51,753 bases of DNA, from assembly GCF_000495915.1 (NCBI RefSeq), contig NZ_AOFQ01000077.1:1-51753 (forward strand). The letters are read 5' to 3'. The stretch comes from Stutzerimonas chloritidismutans AW-1. Its GTDB lineage: Bacteria > Pseudomonadota > Gammaproteobacteria > Pseudomonadales > Pseudomonadaceae. Position numbers and translations under genes: made by a program. Position 1 is the first letter of the stretch, and each line of letters begins with the position of its first letter. A model generated the notes under the pieces. The model was not told the DNA's origin. It was given only the letters and a program-made list of their open reading frames with translations, and did no database searches. This document shows positions 1 to 7,407 of the stretch, one piece after another.

Positions 1-382
1 CCCCGGCGCCCAGCCGCAACATGTTGAAGCTGCCGATCAGGTTGATGCCGACGATGCGGCTGAAGCCGTCCAGACTGTGCGGGCCGTTGCGGCCGAGGAC
101 CTTTTCGCCGCCGGCGACGCCGGCGCAGTTGACCAGCCCGTGCAGGGCGCCGAAATGTGCGCGGGCGGTGGCGACGGCATGCCGCGCGGCCTGCTCATCA
201 CGAATATCGGCAGCGACACCCAGGGCGTTCGGCCCCAGCGCCTCTGCCATGGCGTTGGCCGCGGATGCGTCCAGATCGACGAGTACGACCTTGCCGCCCG
301 CCTCCACCAGCGCCTGCGCCGCCGCAGCGCCGAGGCCGGAAGCGCCCCCCGTAATGAGGAATACCTTGTCGCGAATCTGCAT
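1..382 (-). CDS. SDR-family dehydrogenase, 3-hydroxyacyl-CoA dehydrogenase type 2-like (3' end outside window)
   Basis: The N-terminal 127 or so residues of a short-chain dehydrogenase/reductase run off the left edge. The start is an ATG at 382 preceded by GGAGAG. The Rossmann glycine motif TGGASGLG lies near residues 10-17, an acidic residue in VDLD ends beta-2 (NAD preference), and the NCAG motif is present. The stretch EKVLGRNGPHSL followed by NLIGSFNML is characteristic of the HSD10/type-2 3-hydroxyacyl-CoA dehydrogenase branch, which oxidises branched short-chain 3-hydroxyacyl-CoAs. The catalytic Ser-Tyr-Lys lies beyond the window. An AraC-type regulator is just upstream on the same strand. 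In P. aeruginosa a similar SDR sits in an acyl-CoA catabolic cluster, so a role in branched acyl-CoA breakdown is an inference. Confidence 0.85.
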   Translation of the reverse strand, partial: MQIRDKVFLITGGASGLGAAAAQALVEAGGKVVLVDLDASAANAMAEALGPNALGVAADIRDEQAARHAVATARAHFGALHGLVNCAGVAGGEKVLGRNGPHSLDGFSRIVGINLIGSFNMLRLGAG

Positions 383-559
383 GGCGCTCTCCCGTGCTTG
401 TTGTTATTCGGTGCGAAGCCGGGAGTTATCTTTGGACAGCCACTCGGGTGCGGCAATGGTCGATGTTCTCAACCTGCCTGACCGTTTTGGCCAATGGCAA
501 ACCGCGATCACGCTGCGCCACAGCGCACATCGGCGGGACTGACGTCTGGAGGCGGGAAA

Positions 560-1627
560 TCAGCGCCGCGCCGGCGCCAGAATCAGATTGCGGTAGTGGC
601 CGGGATTGATACCCGTCCACTTGCGGAACGCCTTGTAGAACGAGCTGACATCGGCAAATCCAAGCCTCTCGGCAATTTCGCCGTAGCTGATGGCAGCGTC
701 GGCCAGCCACTCGGTGGCCATCTCCTGACGCAAGCCGTCCTTGATCGCCTGGTAGGGCTGCCCCGCTTCTGCCAGACGGCGACGCAGCGTCGAGGCCGAC
801 ATGCACAGGGTCTGCGCCAGCGTCTCGCTGTCCGGCCAGCGTTCGGCGGGCAGGCTGCGCAGGTGCTGTTTGATGCGGCTGGCCAGGCTGGAGTGGTCGC
901 GATAACGCACCAGGATGTTGGCTGGCGCCTCGGCGAGAAAGGCCTGCAATTCCGCTTCGCTCCTGCGAATCGGCAGATCGAGCACTTCGGCAGCGAAGAT
1001 GATTCGCGTCGAGGGTCGACCGAAACGCAGGTTGTCGGAGAACATCACCCGGTAGTCGTCGGTATAGTCCGGTTCGGCGCAGCGCAACTCGACCGCCAGC
1101 AACGGGATGCGCCGTCCCACCAGCCAACAGGCCAGGCCGTGCAGGAGCATCCAGAAGGTGAAGTAGCAGAAGGCTCGCGCCGGCTCGGGGTTGCGCTCGC
1201 GCAGCACCACTTCGGCCAGGCTCTGGCTGCGGATCAGCTTGCCGCGCAGGTTCTCCAGGCCCAGTCCGAGAAAGCTCAGTGCGTGAACCAGCGCTTTTTC
1301 CAGGGTCGGCTGCTGGATGCAGCTACGGCTGAGAAAGACGAAGCTGCCCCAGCGCAGGCGTCGCGGGTCCATGCCGAAGAATTCGTCGTCAAAGCGCCGC
1401 GCCAGACGCAGCCAGAGTTGCGAGTAGGCGCGCACGCCCATGCGGCCATCGGGATCTTGCAGGCAGGCGGGGTCGAGGCCGATCTCATGCAGCAGCTGCT
1501 CGGCGGATAGCCCGGGCCGCACGAAGCCCAGCAGCGCCTCGGCTACCAGGCGGACGCTGATGCTGTCCCGGCGGGCTATCGCCGAGACGGCTGCCTCGTC
1601 TGCTGTCGTTTGCGCCTCGCTGGTCAT
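560..1627 (-). CDS. AraC-family transcriptional regulator
   Basis: This 355-residue protein has the layout of the AraC subgroup with an N-terminal arabinose-binding-like (PF12625-type) effector domain over roughly residues 30-210. The C-terminal double helix-turn-helix is clear: MSASTLRRRLAEAG for the first helix pair, then SYGEIAERLGFADVSSFYKAFRKWTG, close to the AraC family signature. The start chosen is the ATG at 1627; an in-frame upstream extension exists but looks non-coding. It lies upstream of, and on the same strand as, the SDR dehydrogenase, which is the most likely target locus. The inducer cannot be told from sequence. Confidence 0.88.
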   Translation of the reverse strand: MTSEAQTTADEAAVSAIARRDSISVRLVAEALLGFVRPGLSAEQLLHEIGLDPACLQDPDGRMGVRAYSQLWLRLARRFDDEFFGMDPRRLRWGSFVFLSRSCIQQPTLEKALVHALSFLGLGLENLRGKLIRSQSLAEVVLRERNPEPARAFCYFTFWMLLHGLACWLVGRRIPLLAVELRCAEPDYTDDYRVMFSDNLRFGRPSTRIIFAAEVLDLPIRRSEAELQAFLAEAPANILVRYRDHSSLASRIKQHLRSLPAERWPDSETLAQTLCMSASTLRRRLAEAGQPYQAIKDGLRQEMATEWLADAAISYGEIAERLGFADVSSFYKAFRKWTGINPGHYRNLILAPARR

Positions 1628-1701
1628 GCGGCTCGGTTTCCTGCCCTGTAGTCGTTGGCCGCCATGATCGGCCAGGCACGGTCGCGCTGTCAGCCCTTGC
1701 G

Positions 1702-2139
1702 TCACATCCAGCCCAGGGTCAGCCCCATCACCATGAGGTAACGCGCGGTCTTCGCCAACGTGACGATCAGCAGAAAGCTCCATAGCGGCTCACGCATCAC
1801 GCCGGCGACCAGGGTCAGCGGATCACCGATGATCGGCACCCAGCTGAGCAGCAGCGTCCAGCGACCGTAGCGGTGGTAGCTGTGCTGCGCCTTCGCCAGT
1901 TGCCGCTCGTTGACCGGAAACCAGCGTTTGTGGCGCAAATGCTCGACGTAACGCCCGAGCAACCAGTTCACCAGCGAGCCCAATACGTTGCCCAGGCTGG
2001 CCACGGCGACCAGGGCCCAGACCGTGTAGCGTTCGGAAAGGAGGAGGCCGGCGAGCACCGCCTCGGACTGCATCGGTAGCAGCGTGGCGGCACCGAACGC
2101 CGCGAGAAAAAGGCCGAGATAGCCGGAGAGCGACACCAT
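1702..2139 (-). CDS. YqaA-family (DedA/SNARE-associated-like) inner-membrane protein
   Basis: About 145 residues from the ATG at 2139, the usual size of the YqaA family. The protein has several hydrophobic segments: the N-terminus from LSGYLGLF, a helix around the GNVLGSLVNWLLGRY segment, and two C-terminal helices ending LMVMGLTLGWM. The glycine/asparagine-rich ASLGNVLGSLVNWLLG and the PIIGDPLTLVAG segments match the re-entrant-loop motifs of the DedA/VTT superfamily. Such proteins act in membrane lipid or ion homeostasis; the specific substrate is unknown. A longer upstream start is possible, but the extra N-terminus is Arg/Ser-rich and unlike the family. Confidence 0.8.
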   Translation of the reverse strand: MVSLSGYLGLFLAAFGAATLLPMQSEAVLAGLLLSERYTVWALVAVASLGNVLGSLVNWLLGRYVEHLRHKRWFPVNERQLAKAQHSYHRYGRWTLLLSWVPIIGDPLTLVAGVMREPLWSFLLIVTLAKTARYLMVMGLTLGWM

Positions 2140-2294
2140 CGATATGCAACCGTAACCATGCTGACTGACGGCGCGCAGTATGCGGGAAAGCGCATCGCTT
2201 GGGCGGCGACTGCGGCTGGGATGATGCTTGAGTAACAACCTCCAAGCCCGCGGCAATTCACTCGCGACAGACTAGCCGGCGTCACTGTGTCACC

Positions 2295-2326
2295 CGGCAA
2301 CAGGGCAACAGGGCAACAGGGCAAAT
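2295..2326. repeat. 8-bp tandem repeat, about 3.75 copies
   Basis: Four adjacent units of consensus GGGCAACA run from 2295 to 2326. The first unit has C for the first G and the last unit ends AAT. It is intergenic, about 155 bp before the YqaA-type gene (minus strand) and 77 bp past the end of the next gene. The unit is not a multiple of three, and the tract lies outside coding sequence. Confidence 0.85.
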
Positions 2327-2402
2327 GTACATGCGGCCATGCGGCACCCGGTGTTGCCGAGTTCGGACATTGCAATGGACGGCAGGACAGGCCGCACTGA
2401 CA

Positions 2403-2858
2403 TCACATCTCGTGAATACGGCTCACCTGACGAGCAAGACGCATGGTCTCGTGCTCTTCCATGCGAAGAAGGTCCTCGGCGAGATTGCGTGCACCATCAA
2501 TTTCGGCGCGACGCGCCAAGGAGCGGTAGAGATCGATCACCTGGTTATGAATGGTGAAGATATCCAGGGAAATCTCCTCCACCGTCATGGTGTCGTAAGC
2601 CTTACAGGCCTGATTGCGCAATACCGGATTGCGTGTCAGATAGTCGTAGATCCAGGTATGCAATGCCTTCGGGTCGGCATGCTTCTCGATCTTGTCGACC
2701 GTTTCCGCCAGTGCTCTCTCGTGGTCGGCAATGTAGACCAGCAGCCATTTGGCTCGGGTCTCTTCGTGCTTGTCGGAACAGCGAGCCATGCAACGAGCCA
2801 GCATGGCATGGGTGTCGCGTGTCCAGTCGATCAGGTCTTCGAATCGCTCGATCTTCAT
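2403..2858 (-). CDS. Conserved hypothetical helical protein
   Basis: 151 residues from an ATG at 2858 with GGAG 11 bases upstream. I do not recognise a named family with certainty. The sequence is almost entirely amphipathic helix and lacks a signal peptide. It carries repeated His/Glu/Asp pairs (THAMLARCM, DHERALAE, EEHETMRL) spaced as in ferritin-like four-helix bundles. A di-metal or simple helical-bundle fold is therefore possible, but no complete ExxH pair pattern could be proven. It appears monocistronic. Confidence 0.72.
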   Translation of the reverse strand: MKIERFEDLIDWTRDTHAMLARCMARCSDKHEETRAKWLLVYIADHERALAETVDKIEKHADPKALHTWIYDYLTRNPVLRNQACKAYDTMTVEEISLDIFTIHNQVIDLYRSLARRAEIDGARNLAEDLLRMEEHETMRLARQVSRIHEM

Positions 2859-3122
2859 CGCCAAAAATCTCCGCTGGTAGGACGGCAAACAGCACGGCAC
2901 AGGCCTGTCTCACCGGTGCCTGATTCTGTCCGCTTGTCAGGTCCGGTTACATGACGCTGATTAAGAGATTAGTCCACCCTGCTGCGCCAAGGCCGTTCAC
3001 ACCGCGCAACCTTGCTACAGATCATTGCTGGCCGGAAAAAGACGGTCGAGGATGGGCGTGGATTCGCAAACCATGTGCCATCGCCCCGCCGGAGGCTAGG
3101 CCAGCACCACGGAAGCACGCCC

Positions 3123-3552
3123 ATGTACCACGTCGTGTTGCGCGGGGCTCTGTTGATGCTTCTGGGGATACTTGCAAGCGCTCATGCCTTCGCTAACGCA
3201 ACGGTGCCTGAGGTATTCGTGCGTGACGGCTGCCCGCACTGCAGCGCAGCCAAGGCCCATCTCGCGGAGCTCTCCACGCAGCATCCGGAGCTGGAGATTC
3301 GCCTGCGGGAAGTCGATCGCGATCCTGCCGCTCGCGCCGATCTGCTGCGCCTGTCCCGTGACGCTGGCATCTGGCCGCCGGCAGTGCCGACATTCGTCAT
3401 CGCTGATCAGATGTACTACCTGTTTCGCCGTGCCCGCGCTGAGCAGCCGCAAGCTCACAAAACGACCCAGCGGCACGCTGAAGCTCATCAGCGGTGCGGC
3501 GATGCTCCCGCGGGACGTCGTCATGCTGCTACAGCCGCAATGGCTGCAGTAG
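3123..3552 (+). pseudogene. Wrecked redoxin-fused membrane protein gene (internal deletion and frame shift)
   Basis: The reading frame opens with a signal peptide (ATG 3123, SD GGAAGC) followed by a glutaredoxin-like domain with active site CPHC near residues 35-38 and the cis-Pro motif PAVPTFV. After about residue 100 the frame becomes low-complexity and unrelated. In the next forward frame, bases 3435-3549 encode ALSSRKLTKRPSGTLKLIS and then a hydrophobic stretch ending LLQPQWLQ and a stop. That is what the C-terminal end of the membrane domain in this redoxin-plus-membrane family looks like. The four or more membrane helices expected between them are missing, so the gene seems to have lost its core by deletion with a frame change. 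The product, if made, would be a secreted redoxin stub. Confidence 0.7.
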
Positions 3553-3616
3553 CAGATTGCCAAAGGTGACCTATGCTGGACCCTAGCGCCGCTGCCATGC
3601 AGCAAGGGAGAGGCAA

Positions 3617-5203
3617 ATGAGAGCATTCCGGCAGCGCACCATCGCCCTGCTGCTAGCGCCGCTCCTGCTTGCTGGCAGCCTGGCGCAAGCATCCACCGCC
3701 AATCACGCTCGTTTCGATGCCCTGCTGGGTCCTTTCGCCAGTGGCGAAGAAGTAACGCGGGCCTGTCTGAGCTGCCACGGCAAGGCAGCCAAGCAGATCA
3801 TGGCCACCCGGCACTGGACTTGGGACTACATAAACCCGGATACCGGTCAGCGTCTGGGCAAGAAGACCATGCTCAACGGCTTCTGCATCGGCGACCGTTC
3901 CAACGAGGCGTTCTGCCAGTCTTGCCACATCGGCTATGGTTGGAAGGATGCCAGCTTCGACTTTACCGACGAAACCAAGGTCGACTGCCTTTCCTGCCAT
4001 AACACCGGCAACTACCTCAAGCTTGCGGGCCTCGCTGGGCATCCGCCGCTGGTGCGCAGCGAAACCGCACCCGGCTCAGGCAAATTCATCGAACCGGTCG
4101 ACCTGGCCGCCGTGGCACGCCATGTTGGCGCAACCACGCGCCGGACCTGCGGGACCTGCCATTACTACGGCGGCGGTGGCGACGGCGTGAAACACGGCGA
4201 TCTCGATTCGTCGCTCAATGCGCCGTCGCGTGAGCTGGACGTGCACATGGCCGCGGAGGGTCTCGATTTCACCTGTGCGACGTGCCACATTGCCGAGGAG
4301 CACCGGATCGCCGGCAGTCGCATCAACGTTACTGCCAGCGACCCGCACGGCGCAGTCACTCGAGGTGAGCGCAGCGAGCGCAATCGTTCGACCTGTCAGT
4401 CCTGCCATGGTGACAAGCCGCACCTGGGAAACCTGCTGCACACCGGGCGCCTTAATGACCACACCAGCGTGCTTGCCTGCCAGAGCTGTCATATCCCAGC
4501 CTTCGCCCGCGGCGGCGTGCCTACCAAAATGGCCTGGGACTGGTCCAGCGCAGGAAGAATGGACGCCAACGGCAAACCATTCCAGACGCGCAACGAGCGC
4601 GGTCAGGTTCTTTACGACAGCAGAAAGGGCAGTTTCGTACTCGGCGAGGATGTAGTGCCCGACTATGTCTGGTTCGACGGTCGGGTTAGCTATGTGCAAC
4701 CCGATACGGTAATAGACCCAAGCACCCGGGTACCGATCAATAGCTTTCACGGCACACCGGGGGCCACTGATGCACGCATCTGGCCGGTCAAAACCTTTCA
4801 CGGGCGCCAGCCTTTCGATACCGAACTCCTGACATTGCTGGTGCCGCATACCGCGATCCCGAACGATACGGCGTTCTGGTACAACTTCGATTGGGGCAAG
4901 GCCCTGCAGGCTGGAGCCGACGCTTCTGGCGCACCCTATAGTGGCAAGTTCGGCTTCGTCGACACGTCGATGCTGTGGCCAATCACCCATATGGTCGCAC
5001 CGAAGGAACAGGCGCTCGATTGCGCACAGTGCCATGCCCAACAAAGCCGGCTCGGCACTGTTCCCGGCATCTGGCTGACTGGCAAACACCACAGCCCCCT
5101 GCTCGACCGGATCGGCTTTGGGCTGGCTGGCCTCGCCCTGCTGGGCGTCCTCATCCATGCCGCCTTGCGCGTACTCTCGCGCCGCCGCAGAAGGAGTCAC
5201 TGA
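3617..5203 (+). CDS. Octaheme c-type cytochrome, tetrathionate reductase family
   Basis: 528 residues with a Sec signal peptide (cleavage after ...LAQA) and exactly eight CXXCH haem sites: CLSCH, CQSCH, CLSCH, CGTCH, CATCH, CQSCH, CQSCH and CAQCH. Length, haem count and spacing fit the octaheme tetrathionate reductase (OTR) family known from Shewanella. That enzyme reduces tetrathionate, nitrite and hydroxylamine in vitro. After the last haem, a hydrophobic helix (about residues 500-520) and an Arg-rich tail anchor the protein in the inner membrane facing the periplasm. The next gene, a b-type cytochrome, starts one base after the stop and probably supplies quinol electrons. The physiological substrate is not provable from sequence; the adjoining rhodanese favours a sulfur compound. 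Start ATG 3617 is preceded by GGGAGAGG. Confidence 0.9.
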   Translation: MRAFRQRTIALLLAPLLLAGSLAQASTANHARFDALLGPFASGEEVTRACLSCHGKAAKQIMATRHWTWDYINPDTGQRLGKKTMLNGFCIGDRSNEAFCQSCHIGYGWKDASFDFTDETKVDCLSCHNTGNYLKLAGLAGHPPLVRSETAPGSGKFIEPVDLAAVARHVGATTRRTCGTCHYYGGGGDGVKHGDLDSSLNAPSRELDVHMAAEGLDFTCATCHIAEEHRIAGSRINVTASDPHGAVTRGERSERNRSTCQSCHGDKPHLGNLLHTGRLNDHTSVLACQSCHIPAFARGGVPTKMAWDWSSAGRMDANGKPFQTRNERGQVLYDSRKGSFVLGEDVVPDYVWFDGRVSYVQPDTVIDPSTRVPINSFHGTPGATDARIWPVKTFHGRQPFDTELLTLLVPHTAIPNDTAFWYNFDWGKALQAGADASGAPYSGKFGFVDTSMLWPITHMVAPKEQALDCAQCHAQQSRLGTVPGIWLTGKHHSPLLDRIGFGLAGLALLGVLIHAALRVLSRRRRRSH

Positions 5204-5204
5204 C

Positions 5205-5801
5205 ATGGGCGAGCGTCTCTACCTGTTTACCCGTTTCGAGCGCTTCTGGCACTGGTCACAAGCCACACTGATCATCACGCTGTTGTTCAGCGGCTTCGCG
5301 GTTCATGGCAGCCACGCGTTATTGGAGTTTCGCACTGCGGTTGGAATCCATGAGGTATCAGCCTGGCTGCTGATGCTGTTGTGGGTATTCGGTATCTTCT
5401 GGCATTTCACCACCGGCCAGTGGCGCCAGTACATTCCCACGCTGAACAACATCGACCGGATGCTGCGCTACTACGTCCACGGGATTTTCATGGGCGCCCC
5501 CCATCCGTACAAGATCACGGTGGAGCGCAAGCACAACCCGTTGCAGCGCCTGTCGTACCTGTTCGTCAAAGTGATGATCGGCCCGCTGCTGTGGCTGACC
5601 GGGCTGCTCTATCTCTTCTGGGAGCAGGTACAGGAGCTACTCTCGCCCTGGTTCGGCTTGCAACAGGTCGCACTGCTGCACACGGCGGGCGCGTTCATGA
5701 TGCTGATCTTCCTGATAGCGCATGTATACCTGGCCACAACCGGGCGGACGCCCCTGGAACACATCAGAGCCATGCTGAGCGGCTGGGAAGAGAAGCACTG
5801 A
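5205..5801 (+). CDS. Cytochrome b561-type membrane subunit (quinol-to-octaheme electron donor)
   Basis: 198 residues with four or five membrane helices and conserved histidines for two b haems (FWHWSQA near the N-terminus, VGIHEVSAW, WHFTTGQWR, LLHTAGAFMMLIFLIAHVY). It matches the thiosulfate reductase/Ni-hydrogenase type b cytochrome family. AAGGAG at 5191 lies at the end of the octaheme gene and the start codon follows its stop by one base, so the two are co-translated. The likely role is quinol oxidation and electron transfer to the membrane-anchored octaheme cytochrome. A 12-bp tandem duplication covers the stop codon. Confidence 0.9.
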   Translation: MGERLYLFTRFERFWHWSQATLIITLLFSGFAVHGSHALLEFRTAVGIHEVSAWLLMLLWVFGIFWHFTTGQWRQYIPTLNNIDRMLRYYVHGIFMGAPHPYKITVERKHNPLQRLSYLFVKVMIGPLLWLTGLLYLFWEQVQELLSPWFGLQQVALLHTAGAFMMLIFLIAHVYLATTGRTPLEHIRAMLSGWEEKH

Positions 5802-5822
5802 GTGGATCAATGAGTGGATAAA
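5799..5822. repeat. 12-bp tandem duplication over the cytochrome b stop codon
   Basis: TGAGTGGATCAA (5799-5810) is followed directly by TGAGTGGATAAA (5811-5822), 11 of 12 bases identical. The first unit contains the TGA stop of the cytochrome b gene, and the second abuts the ATACC-N6-GGTAT site. Confidence 0.8.
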
Positions 5823-5837
5823 TACCCCCACCGGTAT
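5822..5837 (+). promoter_or_regulatory. Candidate CsoR/CstR-type operator before the rhodanese gene
   Basis: ATACC (5822-5826), a C-rich six-base core (5827-5832) and GGTAT (5833-5837) form a 16-bp interrupted palindrome 44 bases before the rhodanese ATG. The right arm overlaps a possible -10 hexamer, TATAAG (5835-5840), as expected for a repressor site. A G/C tract flanked by AT-rich inverted arms is typical of sites bound by CsoR/RcnR/FrmR/CstR-family regulators. The same architecture recurs at 28708-28723. No such regulator is encoded in the window. Confidence 0.5.
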
Positions 5838-5880
5838 AAGATGACCCGAACATCTACGTCCTTTCATGTCGGAGTTTCAG

Positions 5881-6429
5881 ATGAAATCCTCATTGATCGC
5901 CCTTTCCCTCAGCATGCTGGCTTTCGCGGCCCAGGCAGTAGAACTCGAAGTCACCCCGCAAGACGCCTACGCCCGCGCCCAACAGGAGAATGCAAAGGTC
6001 CTCTTCATCGACGTCCGCGACCCGGTGGAGATCATGTTCGTCGGCTTCACCGATGCTGTGGACACCAACATTCCGTATCTGCTCGTCGATCGGGACGCCT
6101 GGAATGACGAGCGCGGTGCGTTCCAGACCAACCGTAATCCGAAGTTCATCGAGCAGATCCAAGCCGAGCTGGACAAGCGTGGGCTGGGCGCCGACACCGA
6201 AATCATCACCATGTGCCGCTCGGGCAGCGAGCGTGGCAAACCCAGTGCGGATTTCCTGCGTGAGAACGGTTTTCCCAATGCGCGGTATGTCGTCGATGGA
6301 TTTCAGGGCGCGGCGATAAAGGAAGGACCGCAGGCAGGTTTTCGCCTACAGAACGGCTGGCAGAACGCCGGCCTGCCGTGGAGCCCGAAGATGAATCCGG
6401 AAAAGATCTACCGCACCGATCGCAAGTAA
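5881..6429 (+). CDS. Periplasmic rhodanese-domain sulfurtransferase
   Basis: 182 residues from ATG 5881, chosen because GGAG lies 8 bases upstream and a signal peptide (MKSSLIALSLSMLAFAAQA) begins there; an in-frame ATG at 5866 is less likely. A single rhodanese domain follows: VLFIDVRDP with the structural Asp/Arg, and the active-site loop CRSGSERG with nucleophile Cys112. The protein should carry persulfide sulfur in the periplasm. Its position 79 bases after the octaheme/cytochrome b pair suggests handling of sulfane sulfur linked to that redox chain, which is an inference. The CsoR-type site just upstream suggests separate induction. Confidence 0.9.
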   Translation: MKSSLIALSLSMLAFAAQAVELEVTPQDAYARAQQENAKVLFIDVRDPVEIMFVGFTDAVDTNIPYLLVDRDAWNDERGAFQTNRNPKFIEQIQAELDKRGLGADTEIITMCRSGSERGKPSADFLRENGFPNARYVVDGFQGAAIKEGPQAGFRLQNGWQNAGLPWSPKMNPEKIYRTDRK

Positions 6430-6491
6430 AACCCTCGCGTAGCGCGGCACCTCGGCGATGAGCATCGGTAACGCACGCCGCCGATCGGCCA

Positions 6492-7289
6492 TCAGCCAAA
6501 AACGGTCACCGTTTGCCGGCTCAGCGCGACCAACTCTCCGGTTGGCGTCCACAACGCCGCGGCGCAGTGGCCGTAGCCGTCACCGGCATGCTCGATAACT
6601 GCGCGGTACATGCACCAGTCGTGGCTGTCGAGTTCAGGCAACGGCTGGATGAATTCGATGGTCCAGGTCAGTGAACTGCCGGGCGCGAAGCTCTTCAGAT
6701 GCGGCAACACGGCAGGCGGCCAGGCATCGACCAGCGCCAGCAGGTGCGCTTCAGTCATCGGCTCGCGGGGTACATCACCACGCTGGCGCACCCAGCCGCC
6801 CATTTCGCGGGACGCGTTGCCGGAAAATGGCAGCCCGCCGATGCCCCAGCGCATGGCCAGGTAACGGGTAAATTCCGGCGTTACGCCTGCTACGTAAGGC
6901 AGTTCTTGGCAGGCTTCGACCGGTGGCATGGCTGGCGCCGGCTCGGCCGCGACATCCACGACGGAACTGCGCGCTGCGCCGAAGCTGCCCTGGACTATGG
7001 TGACCACCTGCCCGTCCTGCATCACCCGGCCGAGCATCTGGCTCACGGCCTTGCCTTCTCGCAATACCTCGGCCTCGAAGCTCGCCGGCGTGTCCAGCGC
7101 CAGCGGCCCGACGAAGGTGATCGCCAGCGAACGCAGCGGTCTGCCGTCGGGCACCTTGGCGCGCATGCTTTCGAAGACCAGCGCGGCGACCAGACCGCCG
7201 AAACCGGCACGCCCCTGTCCCCAGCTGGCCGGTACCACCAAACTGCCGGGGTTGTCACGCACCGCCTGCAATAGCTCGCAAAGCTCCAT
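6492..7289 (-). CDS. Acyl-CoA thioesterase, double-hotdog (TesB-like) family
   Basis: 265 residues from the ATG at 7289, which is preceded by GAGGTGG; an in-frame GTG at 7295 lies inside that SD and is less likely. Two hotdog halves can be seen. The first has GQGRAGFGGLVAALVFE with the family's central helix and SLAITFVGPL; the second has SLTWTIEFIQPLP and the C-terminal WTPTGELVALSRQTV strand pair, typical of PF13622-type thioesterases. It probably hydrolyses acyl-CoAs in the cytoplasm; chain-length preference is unknown. It is the last gene of the minus-strand block and converges on the rhodanese gene. Confidence 0.82.
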   Translation of the reverse strand: MELCELLQAVRDNPGSLVVPASWGQGRAGFGGLVAALVFESMRAKVPDGRPLRSLAITFVGPLALDTPASFEAEVLREGKAVSQMLGRVMQDGQVVTIVQGSFGAARSSVVDVAAEPAPAMPPVEACQELPYVAGVTPEFTRYLAMRWGIGGLPFSGNASREMGGWVRQRGDVPREPMTEAHLLALVDAWPPAVLPHLKSFAPGSSLTWTIEFIQPLPELDSHDWCMYRAVIEHAGDGYGHCAAALWTPTGELVALSRQTVTVFG

Positions 7290-7407
7290 ATCCACCTCGT
7301 TATCGTTCGTTATGCGAGCGATGTTAAAGGGGCGCCGGTGAGGGTGCGAGCCTGCCTGGCAGAAGCGGCCGCATGAAATGCCGAATCATCCATGCCGGCA
7401 ATGGACG

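Noticed and set aside
3553..3616. Anr/Fnr box before the octaheme cytochrome
   Set aside because: I looked for TTGAT-N4-ATCAA in the gap and upstream of the wrecked gene and found none.
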